This document shows positions 41,929-49,908 of a DNA stretch of 64,000 bases, in pieces; positions within the stretch are counted from its first letter, which is position 1, and each line of letters starts with the position of its first letter. The stretch is from a bacterium. Its GTDB lineage: Bacteria; Myxococcota; UBA727; JAUIJE01. The notes beneath the pieces were generated by a model. That model was not told the origin of the DNA and did no database searches. It saw only the letters and a list, made by a program, of their open reading frames with translations. The stretch spans positions 134,360 to 198,359 of the forward strand of contig JAUIJE010000003.1 of NCBI GenBank assembly GCA_030431455.1. Reading direction: 5' to 3'. The translations under genes were made by a program, and so were the position numbers.

Positions 41929-44127
41929 ATGTTCCGTTTCGCAACCACCGGGGGCCCCGGCGTGATGGTGCTGGTCTTGGCCAGCGCCACGCTCGGGTGC
42001 TCCACCTTGGCTCTCAAGCTTCCGAAGTCGCTGCGCGGCGGCAGCGCGTCCCGCGCCGACGACAAAACCGGCGCGGCCGACCACGGGGGGGCCCGCGGGG
42101 AGGCGGCCGCCCCCGCCCGGACCGCCGCGGCCCCGGCCCGGGGCACGCTGCCCGCGGACGCGCCCGCGGGGGTGCCGCAGAAGAAGTACGAGGACGCGAC
42201 CTACCACGTCGCGCGCCTGGAGAAGTCCCTGGCCGAGGACCGCGACTACGCCGCCCAGATGGAGCAACGCCTGGGCGTGGCCCGCGCCGCGGTGGCGGAG
42301 CTCGCGGTGGACTATCCCGACGCGGACCTGTCCGCTCTTCACCAATACATGGGCGCGCTCGATGCCGAGGCGCGTGGCGTCCTGCTCGCGCTCACCGTCG
42401 AGAAGCAGGCCGAGCGCGAGCCGGGGCTGTCCCGGGAGCAGCAGATCGCGGCGGTACACGGGGCCCCGGCGATCGAGCCATTGGCCCCCGCGGCGTGTGA
42501 TGGGCCGTTCAAGATCTCGGAGCTGCCCGCGCCCGGCTACTACCGCGACATCATGAACGCGCCGACCCAAGAGGAGAGCCTGCACAACATCGCGGCGTGG
42601 TCGTGCCGCGCCCCCGAGCTCGCCGCCCGCCACAAGTGGGTGGCGAATCTGTGGCAAGGGGTGGCCAACGAGGCCGGGCTCGACGGGGCGGCCTTCGCCA
42701 AACACCAGCGCACGCTGCTCTACCTCACCGACAAAGGGTTCGACGCCAAGATGAACGCCTACTGCGAACAGATCACCGCCCCCTTGAAGCGCAGCAAGGG
42801 CAAAGAGGTGGCGATGTCCCTCGCCGAGCGGGCCGAGGCCACCTCGCACGCGGTGGTGATGGGCTGCCTCGAGCGCTACGCGCGCAATGGCATTTGGCCG
42901 GACGCGATCGACGACGCGCTCGAACAGGGCCTGACCGGTCCGGAGCAGCTCTGGCGCGGGGCGCTGCTGTACGAAAAGCTCTACGTGCTCGACGCCCAAG
43001 AACTGCAAGACGAACGCAAGCGCCAGGACGAAGCCCTGCGCATGGTGGCCCAGGTCGCGCACCTCAGCACCGACGTGGAGCGGTTTGACCCCCGGGCGTT
43101 CCAGAAGCAAGCGCGCAAGTCCCTGCCCGAGACCAAGGACCCCCAGGTGCTCGCCTACCGCGACTGGCGCCTCGATTTTGTGAGCAGCGCGGCCCAAGCC
43201 CAACCCGCGCGCCTCGAAGCGGCCCTGCAAGAGGTCGATCGCGATCACCCCGGGGTGTACAAAGTGGCGGTCACCGCCCCCCGGGCCGCGTTCAAGAAGT
43301 GGGAGCGGTCGTTCAAACGGGACAAGACCGCCCTCGCCCTGGTGCGCACGGTGCAGGCGGCCAAACAAGACGGCCAGGTGGGCAAAGCCAAAGGCTGCAC
43401 CAAAGGGGCCCGGCGGCTCCTGCTCCAACGGATGAAGGGGGCCAAGGACCGCGACGACGTCAAGGCCCGGGCCCAGGACTTCACCGTGCGGCCCATCGTC
43501 GATGCCACCGTGGACTGTGCCCGCCTGGACGGTGAGAGCTATGATGCAGCATTGCTCAAGCCCCTCACCTACGGGGACAAGGCGGCCCTGGGCCCGCGGG
43601 CCGCGGCCATGCTCGGGGCCCGCGACGCGGTGATTCCCTACCTGGAGAAAGACGAGAAGTTCCCGATCAAGGCCGGCTACTTCAAGGACATCCTGTCCGG
43701 CAACGACGTGGCCCGGGAGTTCCAAAAACAACAACAGAAGAGCGGGTTCCGCGATCTGTCGTTCACCGCCCAAGACGGGGTGGTCCAGTCGATGAAGAAG
43801 ACCAAGGGTGGGGTGAAGGTGACGTTCAAGCAGACGTTCATCACCCAGCCCAAATACTCCTGCAAGGAGACCAACCGCATCGATCGCATCATGCCCGACG
43901 GCACCATCAAGTACCGAGAGAACTGCAAACGCATTGGCACGGAGAAGCTGCGCAGCTCGCCGCTCCCGGTGGTGTTCCCGCCCCATCTCACCACCGGCAT
44001 GAAGCGCGGCAGCTTCGTGAAGTTCGATCGGGTGCAAGGCGGGGACAGCGGCGTGCCCGTCGAGGTCTACAAAGACGAGAACATGAAAAAGATGACCGCG
44101 TTCCGTGGCGTCGCGGTCAAGAACTGA
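41929..44127 (+). CDS. Large lipoprotein of unknown function, 732 aa
   Basis: Lipobox SATLGC (Cys about 24), then a low-complexity Ala/Arg-rich spacer to residue 80. The remainder is mostly alpha-helical, with Lys/Gln/Ala-rich segments (VARLEKSLAEDRDYAAQMEQ; LDAQELQDERKRQDEALRMV) and a beta-rich C-terminal domain with two Cys (QPKYSCKETNRIDRI, YRENCKRIG). No enzyme motif was found. Shine-Dalgarno GGGGAGGA, strong terminator downstream: an independent gene with its own promoter. Confidence 0.82.
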   Translation: MFRFATTGGPGVMVLVLASATLGCSTLALKLPKSLRGGSASRADDKTGAADHGGARGEAAAPARTAAAPARGTLPADAPAGVPQKKYEDATYHVARLEKSLAEDRDYAAQMEQRLGVARAAVAELAVDYPDADLSALHQYMGALDAEARGVLLALTVEKQAEREPGLSREQQIAAVHGAPAIEPLAPAACDGPFKISELPAPGYYRDIMNAPTQEESLHNIAAWSCRAPELAARHKWVANLWQGVANEAGLDGAAFAKHQRTLLYLTDKGFDAKMNAYCEQITAPLKRSKGKEVAMSLAERAEATSHAVVMGCLERYARNGIWPDAIDDALEQGLTGPEQLWRGALLYEKLYVLDAQELQDERKRQDEALRMVAQVAHLSTDVERFDPRAFQKQARKSLPETKDPQVLAYRDWRLDFVSSAAQAQPARLEAALQEVDRDHPGVYKVAVTAPRAAFKKWERSFKRDKTALALVRTVQAAKQDGQVGKAKGCTKGARRLLLQRMKGAKDRDDVKARAQDFTVRPIVDATVDCARLDGESYDAALLKPLTYGDKAALGPRAAAMLGARDAVIPYLEKDEKFPIKAGYFKDILSGNDVAREFQKQQQKSGFRDLSFTAQDGVVQSMKKTKGGVKVTFKQTFITQPKYSCKETNRIDRIMPDGTIKYRENCKRIGTEKLRSSPLPVVFPPHLTTGMKRGSFVKFDRVQGGDSGVPVEVYKDENMKKMTAFRGVAVKN

Positions 44128-44229
44128 CGCCGTTCACCCTGTGCGCGCGGTCATTCGCGCGCGCGGGGCTGAGCGTTACAACCCCCTTGACGGCACATGT
44201 GGATGGTCTGCTTGTGTTGGTCAGCCTGG

Positions 44230-44258
44230 CGGTGCCCTTCGGGGCACCGTCTTTTTTT
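44230..44258 (+). terminator. Rho-independent terminator
   Basis: CGGTGCCC (44230-44237), TTCG loop, GGGCACCG (44242-44249), then T-rich tract. Ends the preceding large lipoprotein transcript; the convergent gene ends four bases further on. Confidence 0.92.
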
Positions 44259-44261
44259 GGC

Positions 44262-45770
44262 TCAGTTGCGCGTGACCACGATGGAGGTGTAGCTCCACTC
44301 GTTGTTGTCCCAGTTGCCGTCCCCGTCGTCGTCGCCGCACATGCCGAACTCGTAGGTGCCGTTGAGGCCGGTGACCACCCCATTGATCGCAAACGGCATG
44401 CGGGTGTTTTGCGGGACCTGAAGGTTGAACATCCCCAAGCCAATGGTACTGGGCGTGGCGGTGCTCCCGGAGACGCGGTAGCAGGGATAGATGTCGAGGC
44501 CCCCGGCGCCGGCGGCGTTGACGGATCCGAACGCGGCGCTGCTTTGGATGTTGATCATGTCCGCGGGGGCCACGGTGGCGGAGACCCGCACCGACAAGAA
44601 CGCGCGGGTGGCGGTGGGGGTGGTGGTGCTCCCGGCCGCGGAGACCATTTGGTTGTTGCCCGCGCCCCCGGCCAGCGACGACAAGTCCGCGGACACGGTG
44701 CCCGCGCTGTCGGTGAGCTGCAGGGTGGTGCCGGACAGGGTCATGCTCTGGTTGGTCTCGTTGGTGGGATCGGCGTCGGCGTCGTTCACCCCGTCTTGCA
44801 AGGCGGCAAGATTGGCCGAGAGGGTGCCCCCGTTGTCGGTCAGCTGCAGCGTGGTCCCGCTCAGCACCAAGGAGCTGTTCAGCTCGTTGCTCGGGTTGCT
44901 GTCCGCGTCGTTCACCCCGTCTTGCAAGGCGGCGAGATTGGCCGAGAGCGTGCCCCCGTTGTCGGTCAGCTGCAGCGTGGTCCCGCTCAGCACCAAGGAA
45001 CTGTTCAGCTCGTTGCTCGGGTTGCTGTCCGCGTCGTTCACCCCGTCTTGCAGCCCGGCCAAGCTCACGTTGTACATGATGCCGCTCTCGGTGATGTTCA
45101 ACGTCGTGCCGGTGAGGGTCACGTCGCTGATCGTGCCCCCGCCCGCCGCGGACTCGTCCGCGGCACAGTCCCAGCCTGTGGCGGTGCGCTTGAGCACGTT
45201 GCCCACCGCGCAGCTGCTCAACAAAGAAAACTCCCCGCCCACCAACTCAATGCCACTGTTGCCTTTGGCCGCGTAGGTGGTGTCGTCGTCCCCATCATCG
45301 AGACCGGCGGGCACCGAGGTCAGGCGCGACCAGTCGAGGTCGTCGCTCTGCAGGGTCAGGTCCGCGGGGCTGAGGCCCTGCAAGGTGGTCGCCTCGGCGC
45401 AGAACTCCGCCGCGGCCGCGAAGGGCACGGTGCCGAGCTCGATGAGGTCCATCTCGTCGTCACCGTTCACCGCGATGCCGAGATAGGCGCTGGGCAGCGA
45501 CGCGAGCTGGGCGAGGTCCAAGGCGGCCTGGTCGCCGAGGTACACGGCAAAAAAACCCTCCGCGAAGGACACGTCCCGGGTCTCGGTGAACACACTGGTC
45601 GTGCCCGCGGCGTCTTCGTACACGGTGAACGCCACCGACACGGTGCCGTCCAGTGGCGCGCCGTCGGCGTCGGTGATCACCCCCTGCACGGGCAAGGTCG
45701 CGGGCACCGCCCCCGCCGCCATCGCGAACATCAGCGCAAAGCCTGCGCTTCCCCATTGCCCCAGTCTCAT
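44262..45770 (-). CDS. Secreted repeat protein (surface/tail-fibre-like)
   Basis: A 502-aa exported protein. Signal peptide ([16 protein letters not shown]), then an Ig-like N-terminal domain beginning [20 protein letters not shown], a pattern common in secreted proteins of this group. Residues about 240-365 are three 42-residue tandem repeats ([20 protein letters not shown] plus [18 protein letters not shown]). The repeats are of the type seen in trimeric, fibre-forming tail or adhesin proteins. A C-terminal jelly-roll-like domain ends with [20 protein letters not shown] start overlaps the upstream gene stop (ATGA). Function inferred as surface display. Confidence 0.8.
   Translation of the reverse strand: MRLGQWGSAGFALMFAMAAGAVPATLPVQGVITDADGAPLDGTVSVAFTVYEDAAGTTSVFTETRDVSFAEGFFAVYLGDQAALDLAQLASLPSAYLGIAVNGDDEMDLIELGTVPFAAAAEFCAEATTLQGLSPADLTLQSDDLDWSRLTSVPAGLDDGDDDTTYAAKGNSGIELVGGEFSLLSSCAVGNVLKRTATGWDCAADESAAGGGTISDVTLTGTTLNITESGIMYNVSLAGLQDGVNDADSNPSNELNSSLVLSGTTLQLTDNGGTLSANLAALQDGVNDADSNPSNELNSSLVLSGTTLQLTDNGGTLSANLAALQDGVNDADADPTNETNQSMTLSGTTLQLTDSAGTVSADLSSLAGGAGNNQMVSAAGSTTTPTATRAFLSVRVSATVAPADMINIQSSAAFGSVNAAGAGGLDIYPCYRVSGSTATPSTIGLGMFNLQVPQNTRMPFAINGVVTGLNGTYEFGMCGDDDGDGNWDNNEWSYTSIVVTRN
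44676..45053 (-). repeat. Three 126-bp tandem repeats within the secreted repeat protein gene
   Basis: Copies at 44928-45053, 44802-44927 and 44676-44801. The first two are almost identical at DNA level, the third has diverged. Near-identity implies recent duplication or gene conversion. Confidence 0.9.
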
Positions 45771-46273
45771 TGTGTGTTCCCTTGTCGCAGCGGGGCCACG
45801 CCCACGCCGATGATTGCTTGATGCCCGGGCGCGCTCACTTGTTGGCGCGGGGCGGGCCCGCCCACGATCACCGTGGCCCGGTATTGCGAGGACTGGGTGC
45901 GGCGCACGCCCGACGACGGGCCGACGCGAAGACCGATCGACACGTCCCCGTCCCCATCTCCGTCCCCATCGCCATCTCCGTCACCGTCCCCATCTCCGTC
46001 ACCGTCCCCATCTCCGTCACCGTCCCCATCTCCGTCACCGTCCCCATCTCCGTCGCCGTCCCCATCGCCGTCACCGCCCATCACCGCGCAGGTGCCCATG
46101 TCGCACACCAACGTACCTGGACAGTCGACGTCGATGACACACGCGCAGCCTTCCCCGGAGTCTTCACACCCCGAACCCGCGTCCATGACCGGCACGCCGG
46201 CCGGGCATCCGCCGAACAGGGACAGGGCGATGAGGGCGAACCCCCACCAAATGATCTTGGTGCTGCGCTGCAT
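45767..46273 (-). CDS. Short lipoprotein dominated by a Gly-Asp tract
   Basis: A 168-aa lipoprotein (LFGGC). It has a Cys-rich head (CEDSGEGCACVIDVDCPGTL) and a 22-unit Gly-Asp tract. A 50-residue tail of beta-like composition follows (VSIGLRVGPSSGVRRTQSSQ). It looks like a surface spacer or stalk without its own functional domain, perhaps working with the downstream repeat protein (ATGA overlap). No other function recognised. Confidence 0.78.
   Translation of the reverse strand: MQRSTKIIWWGFALIALSLFGGCPAGVPVMDAGSGCEDSGEGCACVIDVDCPGTLVCDMGTCAVMGGDGDGDGDGDGDGDGDGDGDGDGDGDGDGDGDGDGDGDGDGDGDVSIGLRVGPSSGVRRTQSSQYRATVIVGGPAPRQQVSAPGHQAIIGVGVAPLRQGNTQ
45944..46075 (-). repeat. Gly-Asp hexanucleotide tract, 22 units, with 18-bp higher-order repeat
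   Basis: Twenty-two GGN-GAY units. Between 45980 and 46051 the order of synonymous units repeats exactly every 18 bp for four cycles. Confidence 0.92.
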
Positions 46274-46341
46274 CAACCCCAGGCTACCAACGCAAAACCG
46301 CCTGTCTATGCGGCTCCCGGCGAATGATGACCAGCGGGTAC

Positions 46342-47325
46342 TCAGGCCGTCCGGCGGTAGGCCCCCGGGGTCTTGCCCGTCCACTTCTTGAACGCCCGGG
46401 TGAACGCCGCCTGCTCCGAAAAGCCGAGCAAAAACGCGATCTCCCCCATCGACCGGTCGGTCGCGGCCAACTGCTGAACGGCCACGTTCTGGCGAATCTC
46501 GTCCACGATCTCTTTGTGGCTGGTGCCGACGTCTTTCAGCCGCCGCTGCAGCGTGCGTTCGTGAATGCCCAAGCGGCCGGCCACCCCGGTGAGGGTCACA
46601 TCCTGGGCCAGGTGGTCGGCCACGTCCTGCCGAATCTGGGCCACGAGGTCGCGCTCTTGGGCGTGGGGCACGCGCGCGGCGATCTCCCCCACCACCCCCT
46701 TGAGCACCTGGGCCAACACCGGGTTGTGGCGGGTCATGTGCTGGCTGAGCACGTCGTGGGTAAAAAACAGCGCGTCCACCTTCTTCCCGGTCCGCACCGG
46801 ACAGCCGAAGGCCTTCTCCAAGTCCGGCTCGAGGGCGGGCGCATGGTGGGCAAACCACACCTCCCGCGGCACCACCGCGTGCCCGGCCATGTCGCTGCAG
46901 GTCTGCAACACCGCGGCGTGCGCGAACTGCACCTCCACGAATGGACACCGCGGGCTTCCCTTGTCCCGCCGGACCAAACGGCCCCCGGCCTCGTCGTGCT
47001 CAAACACCACCGCCACCGACTCATCGATCACCGGGTAGAACCGGCTAAACGTGGATAGCCCATCGATCAGCGTGGCCTGGGTTCCGCTGGCGTAGGCCAA
47101 GGTCGCGGCCAACCCCTGATCGACCTCGCCCCGTCGGGCGAGCTTGATGCCGATCAAAGGGTCGGCGCTCACCCGGCCGATCTCTTGCCACAGTTCGCGC
47201 AGGTCGATCGACGCACACCGTTCCTCGAGGCCCGCGGATGTCTCGGTCGGCGGCACCACCATCGCGCCCGCGTCGCGGGCGACGCGCTTGAGGTACCGCA
47301 GCAGTCCCAGGTCGGCGGTGTGCAT
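46342..47325 (-). CDS. AraC-family transcriptional regulator
   Basis: A 327-aa regulator with an OruR/ArgR-type N-terminal ligand domain (residues about 20-210) and a C-terminal AraC DNA-binding pair. DNA-binding motifs: VTLTGVAGRLGIHERTLQRR and MGEIAFLLGFSEQAAFTRAF, followed by KKWTGKTPGAYRRTA. The effector is unknown. It stands alone between surface-protein genes; targets could be these genes or distant loci. Confidence 0.93.
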   Translation of the reverse strand: MHTADLGLLRYLKRVARDAGAMVVPPTETSAGLEERCASIDLRELWQEIGRVSADPLIGIKLARRGEVDQGLAATLAYASGTQATLIDGLSTFSRFYPVIDESVAVVFEHDEAGGRLVRRDKGSPRCPFVEVQFAHAAVLQTCSDMAGHAVVPREVWFAHHAPALEPDLEKAFGCPVRTGKKVDALFFTHDVLSQHMTRHNPVLAQVLKGVVGEIAARVPHAQERDLVAQIRQDVADHLAQDVTLTGVAGRLGIHERTLQRRLKDVGTSHKEIVDEIRQNVAVQQLAATDRSMGEIAFLLGFSEQAAFTRAFKKWTGKTPGAYRRTA

Positions 47326-47370
47326 GGTTCGTTTTACCTACAAAAGCGATGGGCGAGTCGGACGTGGGAC

Positions 47371-47399
47371 AAAAAAAGAGCGGCTCCGAAGAGCCGCCC
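47371..47399 (-). terminator. Rho-independent terminator (minus strand)
   Basis: On the minus strand: GCGGCTC / GAGCCGC stem with a TTCG loop, followed by seven T. Positioned 14 bases after the stop of the large surface protein gene. Confidence 0.9.
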
Positions 47400-47413
47400 C
47401 TGTCGACCGTCGG

Positions 47414-49468
47414 TCACAGACACTGGGTCGGGTCGGACGGGTCGATGCTGCCGCCGTTGGGGCAGTTGTTGTACGCGCAGGTCGCGGCGGTGTAGCTCGC
47501 CCCGCAGTCGGGGTCGTCGATGCCACAGCCGCAGTCGCAGCCATCGCCCGCGTCGTAGTACGACTGGTTGCAGGTCCACACCGGGGTGGGCTCGGGCTCG
47601 GGCTCGGGCCCCCCGGCACACACCGGCTGGTAGTCGGCGCAGCAGTCGCCGTTGCTCACGCAGGCCGCGTCGCAGTAACAGCCCGCCGGGGCTTGCTGGC
47701 CACACCGGCCCACGCAGCTGGCGTCGCCGTCCCCGTCCCCGTCGCCATCGCCATCGCCATCGCCGTCGCCATCGCCATCGCCGTCGCCATCGCCGTCGCC
47801 GTCACCGTCGCCGTCGCCATCGCCGTCGCCATCCCCGTCACCGTCGCCGTCGCCGTCGCCGTCCCCATCGCCGTCGCCGTCGCCGATGAGCTCGCAGTCG
47901 ACGCTGCACTCGTCGCAGGCCCGCTGCAGCGCCACGGGACGGTCCACGCAGCAGTTGCCCGCGGCCACGCAGTCGGGGCTGCAGTCACAGTTGTCGCCGT
48001 TGGAGATGGTGCAGTTGGAGAACGTCGAGACGTAGCAGCTGCCATAGGGGGCGAGGTTGTCGAGGGGACAGTCCTGGTCCGAAGCCGAGAACGACCCGTC
48101 TCCGAGGTAGCCTGGGTTTTGGATCGCGTCGAACAGACCTTTGACCACGCAGCTGTTGAGCGTCTCGTTGGCGTACACGTTGATCGAGGTGGTGTAGTCG
48201 AGGCCGTAGACCGGGTCGATCTCCTCGGGCAGCACAATGCTGCTGGCATGCGCGATGTCGGTGAGCTCGTAGTTGCCGGTGATGGTCAAGTCGGAGATGG
48301 CGGACAGCCCCGAGATGTCCACCCCGACAAATCCGGTGTCGGTGACGGACACGCTCTCGGTGTTGGCCAGGGACGACAGATCCAATGTGGCATTGTAGCC
48401 GGTTCCGCTGATGTTCACGGTGGAGGACGCGGTGAGCGCCGGGAGCTCGATCGAGCCCACGTAGCCCTCGCTGATGTTGATGCTCTCGGCGGTCTGCAGC
48501 GCGGGGAAGCGGAGCCCACCGCCGCTTTCGGCCGTCGCCGAGAAATCGCTGATCGAGACGGTGGTGGTGGTGTGCAGAGCGGGGAACACCAGCTCGTTGG
48601 CGGTCACGTTGCTCATGGTGATGGCCCCCACCTGCAGGGCGTCGAAGCGCATGATCGGGGCGTCCATGCTCAACAGATGGATGTCGAGCGACGCGGTGTC
48701 GGACACGTCGAGTTCTTGCAGGCTGAGCGAGGTGAGCTGCAACGTGCTGCGCTCGGTGGCGTCGGGCACGCGGCCGTACTTGGGGATGCGCAGCGAGGTG
48801 ATGGCGTTGATGCGGTTGAAGCCACCAAAGAACTCGTCGTCACCGATGTAGCCGGCGGAGCGCAGGTCGGGGAGGTTGACCGCGCACCGGTCTTCCTCGG
48901 CCACGTCGAACGGTCCTTCGATGAGGATGTCGCCGCCGATGGTGCGGAGCTTGGGGAAGTTCAGATCGGGGCAGCCGTTGTCGGTGCGGATCTCGAGGTC
49001 GTCTTGGATTTCGCGCAGCTCGGGGAGCAGCACCTGGGAGAGGCCGTTGGCGTCGATGACCAAGCTGCCGGTGACGGTGGTGTATTCGGAGAAGTCATCG
49101 ACGTCGATGGTGTTCTCGATGGTGTAGGTGCCCTCGAACACCACCGGGTTGTAGGGGGGCTCGGGTTCGGGCTCGGGCAAGTCCCCGTCGCCGTCCCCGT
49201 CCCCGTCGCCGTCGCCGTCCCCGTCGCCGGTGCCGTCGCCGTCCCCGTCGCCGTCGCCGTCGCCCGCGCTGGGCACGCAGTTGTAGTTGTCCTGGTCGCT
49301 CGGGTCCTCCCAGGTGTAGCCCGCCTCACAGCGGACATCGCCGCCGTCGCGGACACAGTGGTTCTCGGTCTTGCAGGGATGATCGTCGTCGCCGTCTCCC
49401 CCGGTGCACGCGGCGAAGCCGAGGGGCGCGGACAGACACAACAACAGGAACAAATGGATGCGGGACAT
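47414..49468 (-). CDS. Large surface lipoprotein with L-domain-like repeats and Cys-knot modules
   Basis: A 684-aa protein with signal/lipobox GFAAC. Order: Cys-bearing head; 14-unit Gly-Asp tract (one Asp replaced by Thr); about 380 residues resembling receptor L-domain-type or leucine-rich repeat solenoids (VTGSLVIDANGLSQVLLPEL, LRTIGGDILIEGPF and similar turns). Then a somatomedin-B-like Cys module (CDCSPDCVAAGNCCVDR), a 27-unit Gly-Asp tract, a second SMB-like module (CYCDAACVSNGDCCADY), and a Cys-rich end. The mix suggests an adhesin. A terminator follows. A 440-base region precedes it. Confidence 0.84.
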   Translation of the reverse strand: MSRIHLFLLLCLSAPLGFAACTGGDGDDDHPCKTENHCVRDGGDVRCEAGYTWEDPSDQDNYNCVPSAGDGDGDGDGDGTGDGDGDGDGDGDGDGDLPEPEPEPPYNPVVFEGTYTIENTIDVDDFSEYTTVTGSLVIDANGLSQVLLPELREIQDDLEIRTDNGCPDLNFPKLRTIGGDILIEGPFDVAEEDRCAVNLPDLRSAGYIGDDEFFGGFNRINAITSLRIPKYGRVPDATERSTLQLTSLSLQELDVSDTASLDIHLLSMDAPIMRFDALQVGAITMSNVTANELVFPALHTTTTVSISDFSATAESGGGLRFPALQTAESINISEGYVGSIELPALTASSTVNISGTGYNATLDLSSLANTESVSVTDTGFVGVDISGLSAISDLTITGNYELTDIAHASSIVLPEEIDPVYGLDYTTSINVYANETLNSCVVKGLFDAIQNPGYLGDGSFSASDQDCPLDNLAPYGSCYVSTFSNCTISNGDNCDCSPDCVAAGNCCVDRPVALQRACDECSVDCELIGDGDGDGDGDGDGDGDGDGDGDGDGDGDGDGDGDGDGDGDGDGDGDGDGDGDGDASCVGRCGQQAPAGCYCDAACVSNGDCCADYQPVCAGGPEPEPEPTPVWTCNQSYYDAGDGCDCGCGIDDPDCGASYTAATCAYNNCPNGGSIDPSDPTQCL
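47723..47884 (-). repeat. Gly-Asp hexanucleotide tract, 27 units
   Basis: Encodes the linker between the two somatomedin-B-like modules. Confidence 0.9.
49181..49264 (-). repeat. Gly-Asp hexanucleotide tract, 14 units
   Basis: Fourteen units, one mutated to Gly-Thr, between the Cys head and the L-domain-like region. Confidence 0.88.
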
Positions 49469-49908
49469 GATGAAAGCCTCCAGGCAGAACAGCGGTGAAG
49501 GCGGCGGCCGTCCCCTCGGCGGGCGCTGAGAACAAACCCCTGCCCGGGCCCGCGCCAGGCACCGGGCCGTCGTGTCCCGAAGGGACCGCACAGAAGCTGT
49601 TCAGGGGCGTGTCTTGGGGAAGTCACCGCCGCGTTACCCCCCAGGAACGGCACACCGTGCCAGGACGGACGAACCGGTCGCGATCTGGCCCCGGGCTTTG
49701 TGATCCCGGCCGCGGGGTCGGCGCGGCCCCCCTTGACGAGACCTGATCCGGGCGCGGGCCCCGAAAGGGCGCTTGAGACCGTTGGCACCCGCGACATCGG
49801 TGTCGCGGGTTCACACTTTTTGGGTCCGGCGGAAACGTTTCGCGCGCGCGTCCCGCGTCACCTGGCACAATGCGATTGGTTCGCAAAACCAACATGGAAT
49901 GGGGTGAC
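49469..49908. other. Divergent intergenic region with strong hairpin
   Basis: No gene was recognised in these 440 bases. The stretch 49787-49810 forms a perfect 10-bp stem (ACCCGCGACA / TGTCGCGGGT, loop TCGG) followed by TCACACTTTTT, a good terminator-like structure about 100 bases before the DUF2330 gene on the same strand. It could be an attenuator or the end of a small RNA. The rest is GC-rich with no clear promoter. Confidence 0.55.

Noticed and set aside
40801-44037. A 1078-codon minus-strand open frame
   Set aside because: Only 40801-41814 encodes the cytochrome. The remainder is antisense of the 41929-44127 lipoprotein and has no domain.
49858-49880. Sigma-54-like -24/-12 promoter (TGGCAC followed by a TTGG)
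   Set aside because: The spacing and the -12 element do not match the TGGCAC-N5-TTGC consensus.
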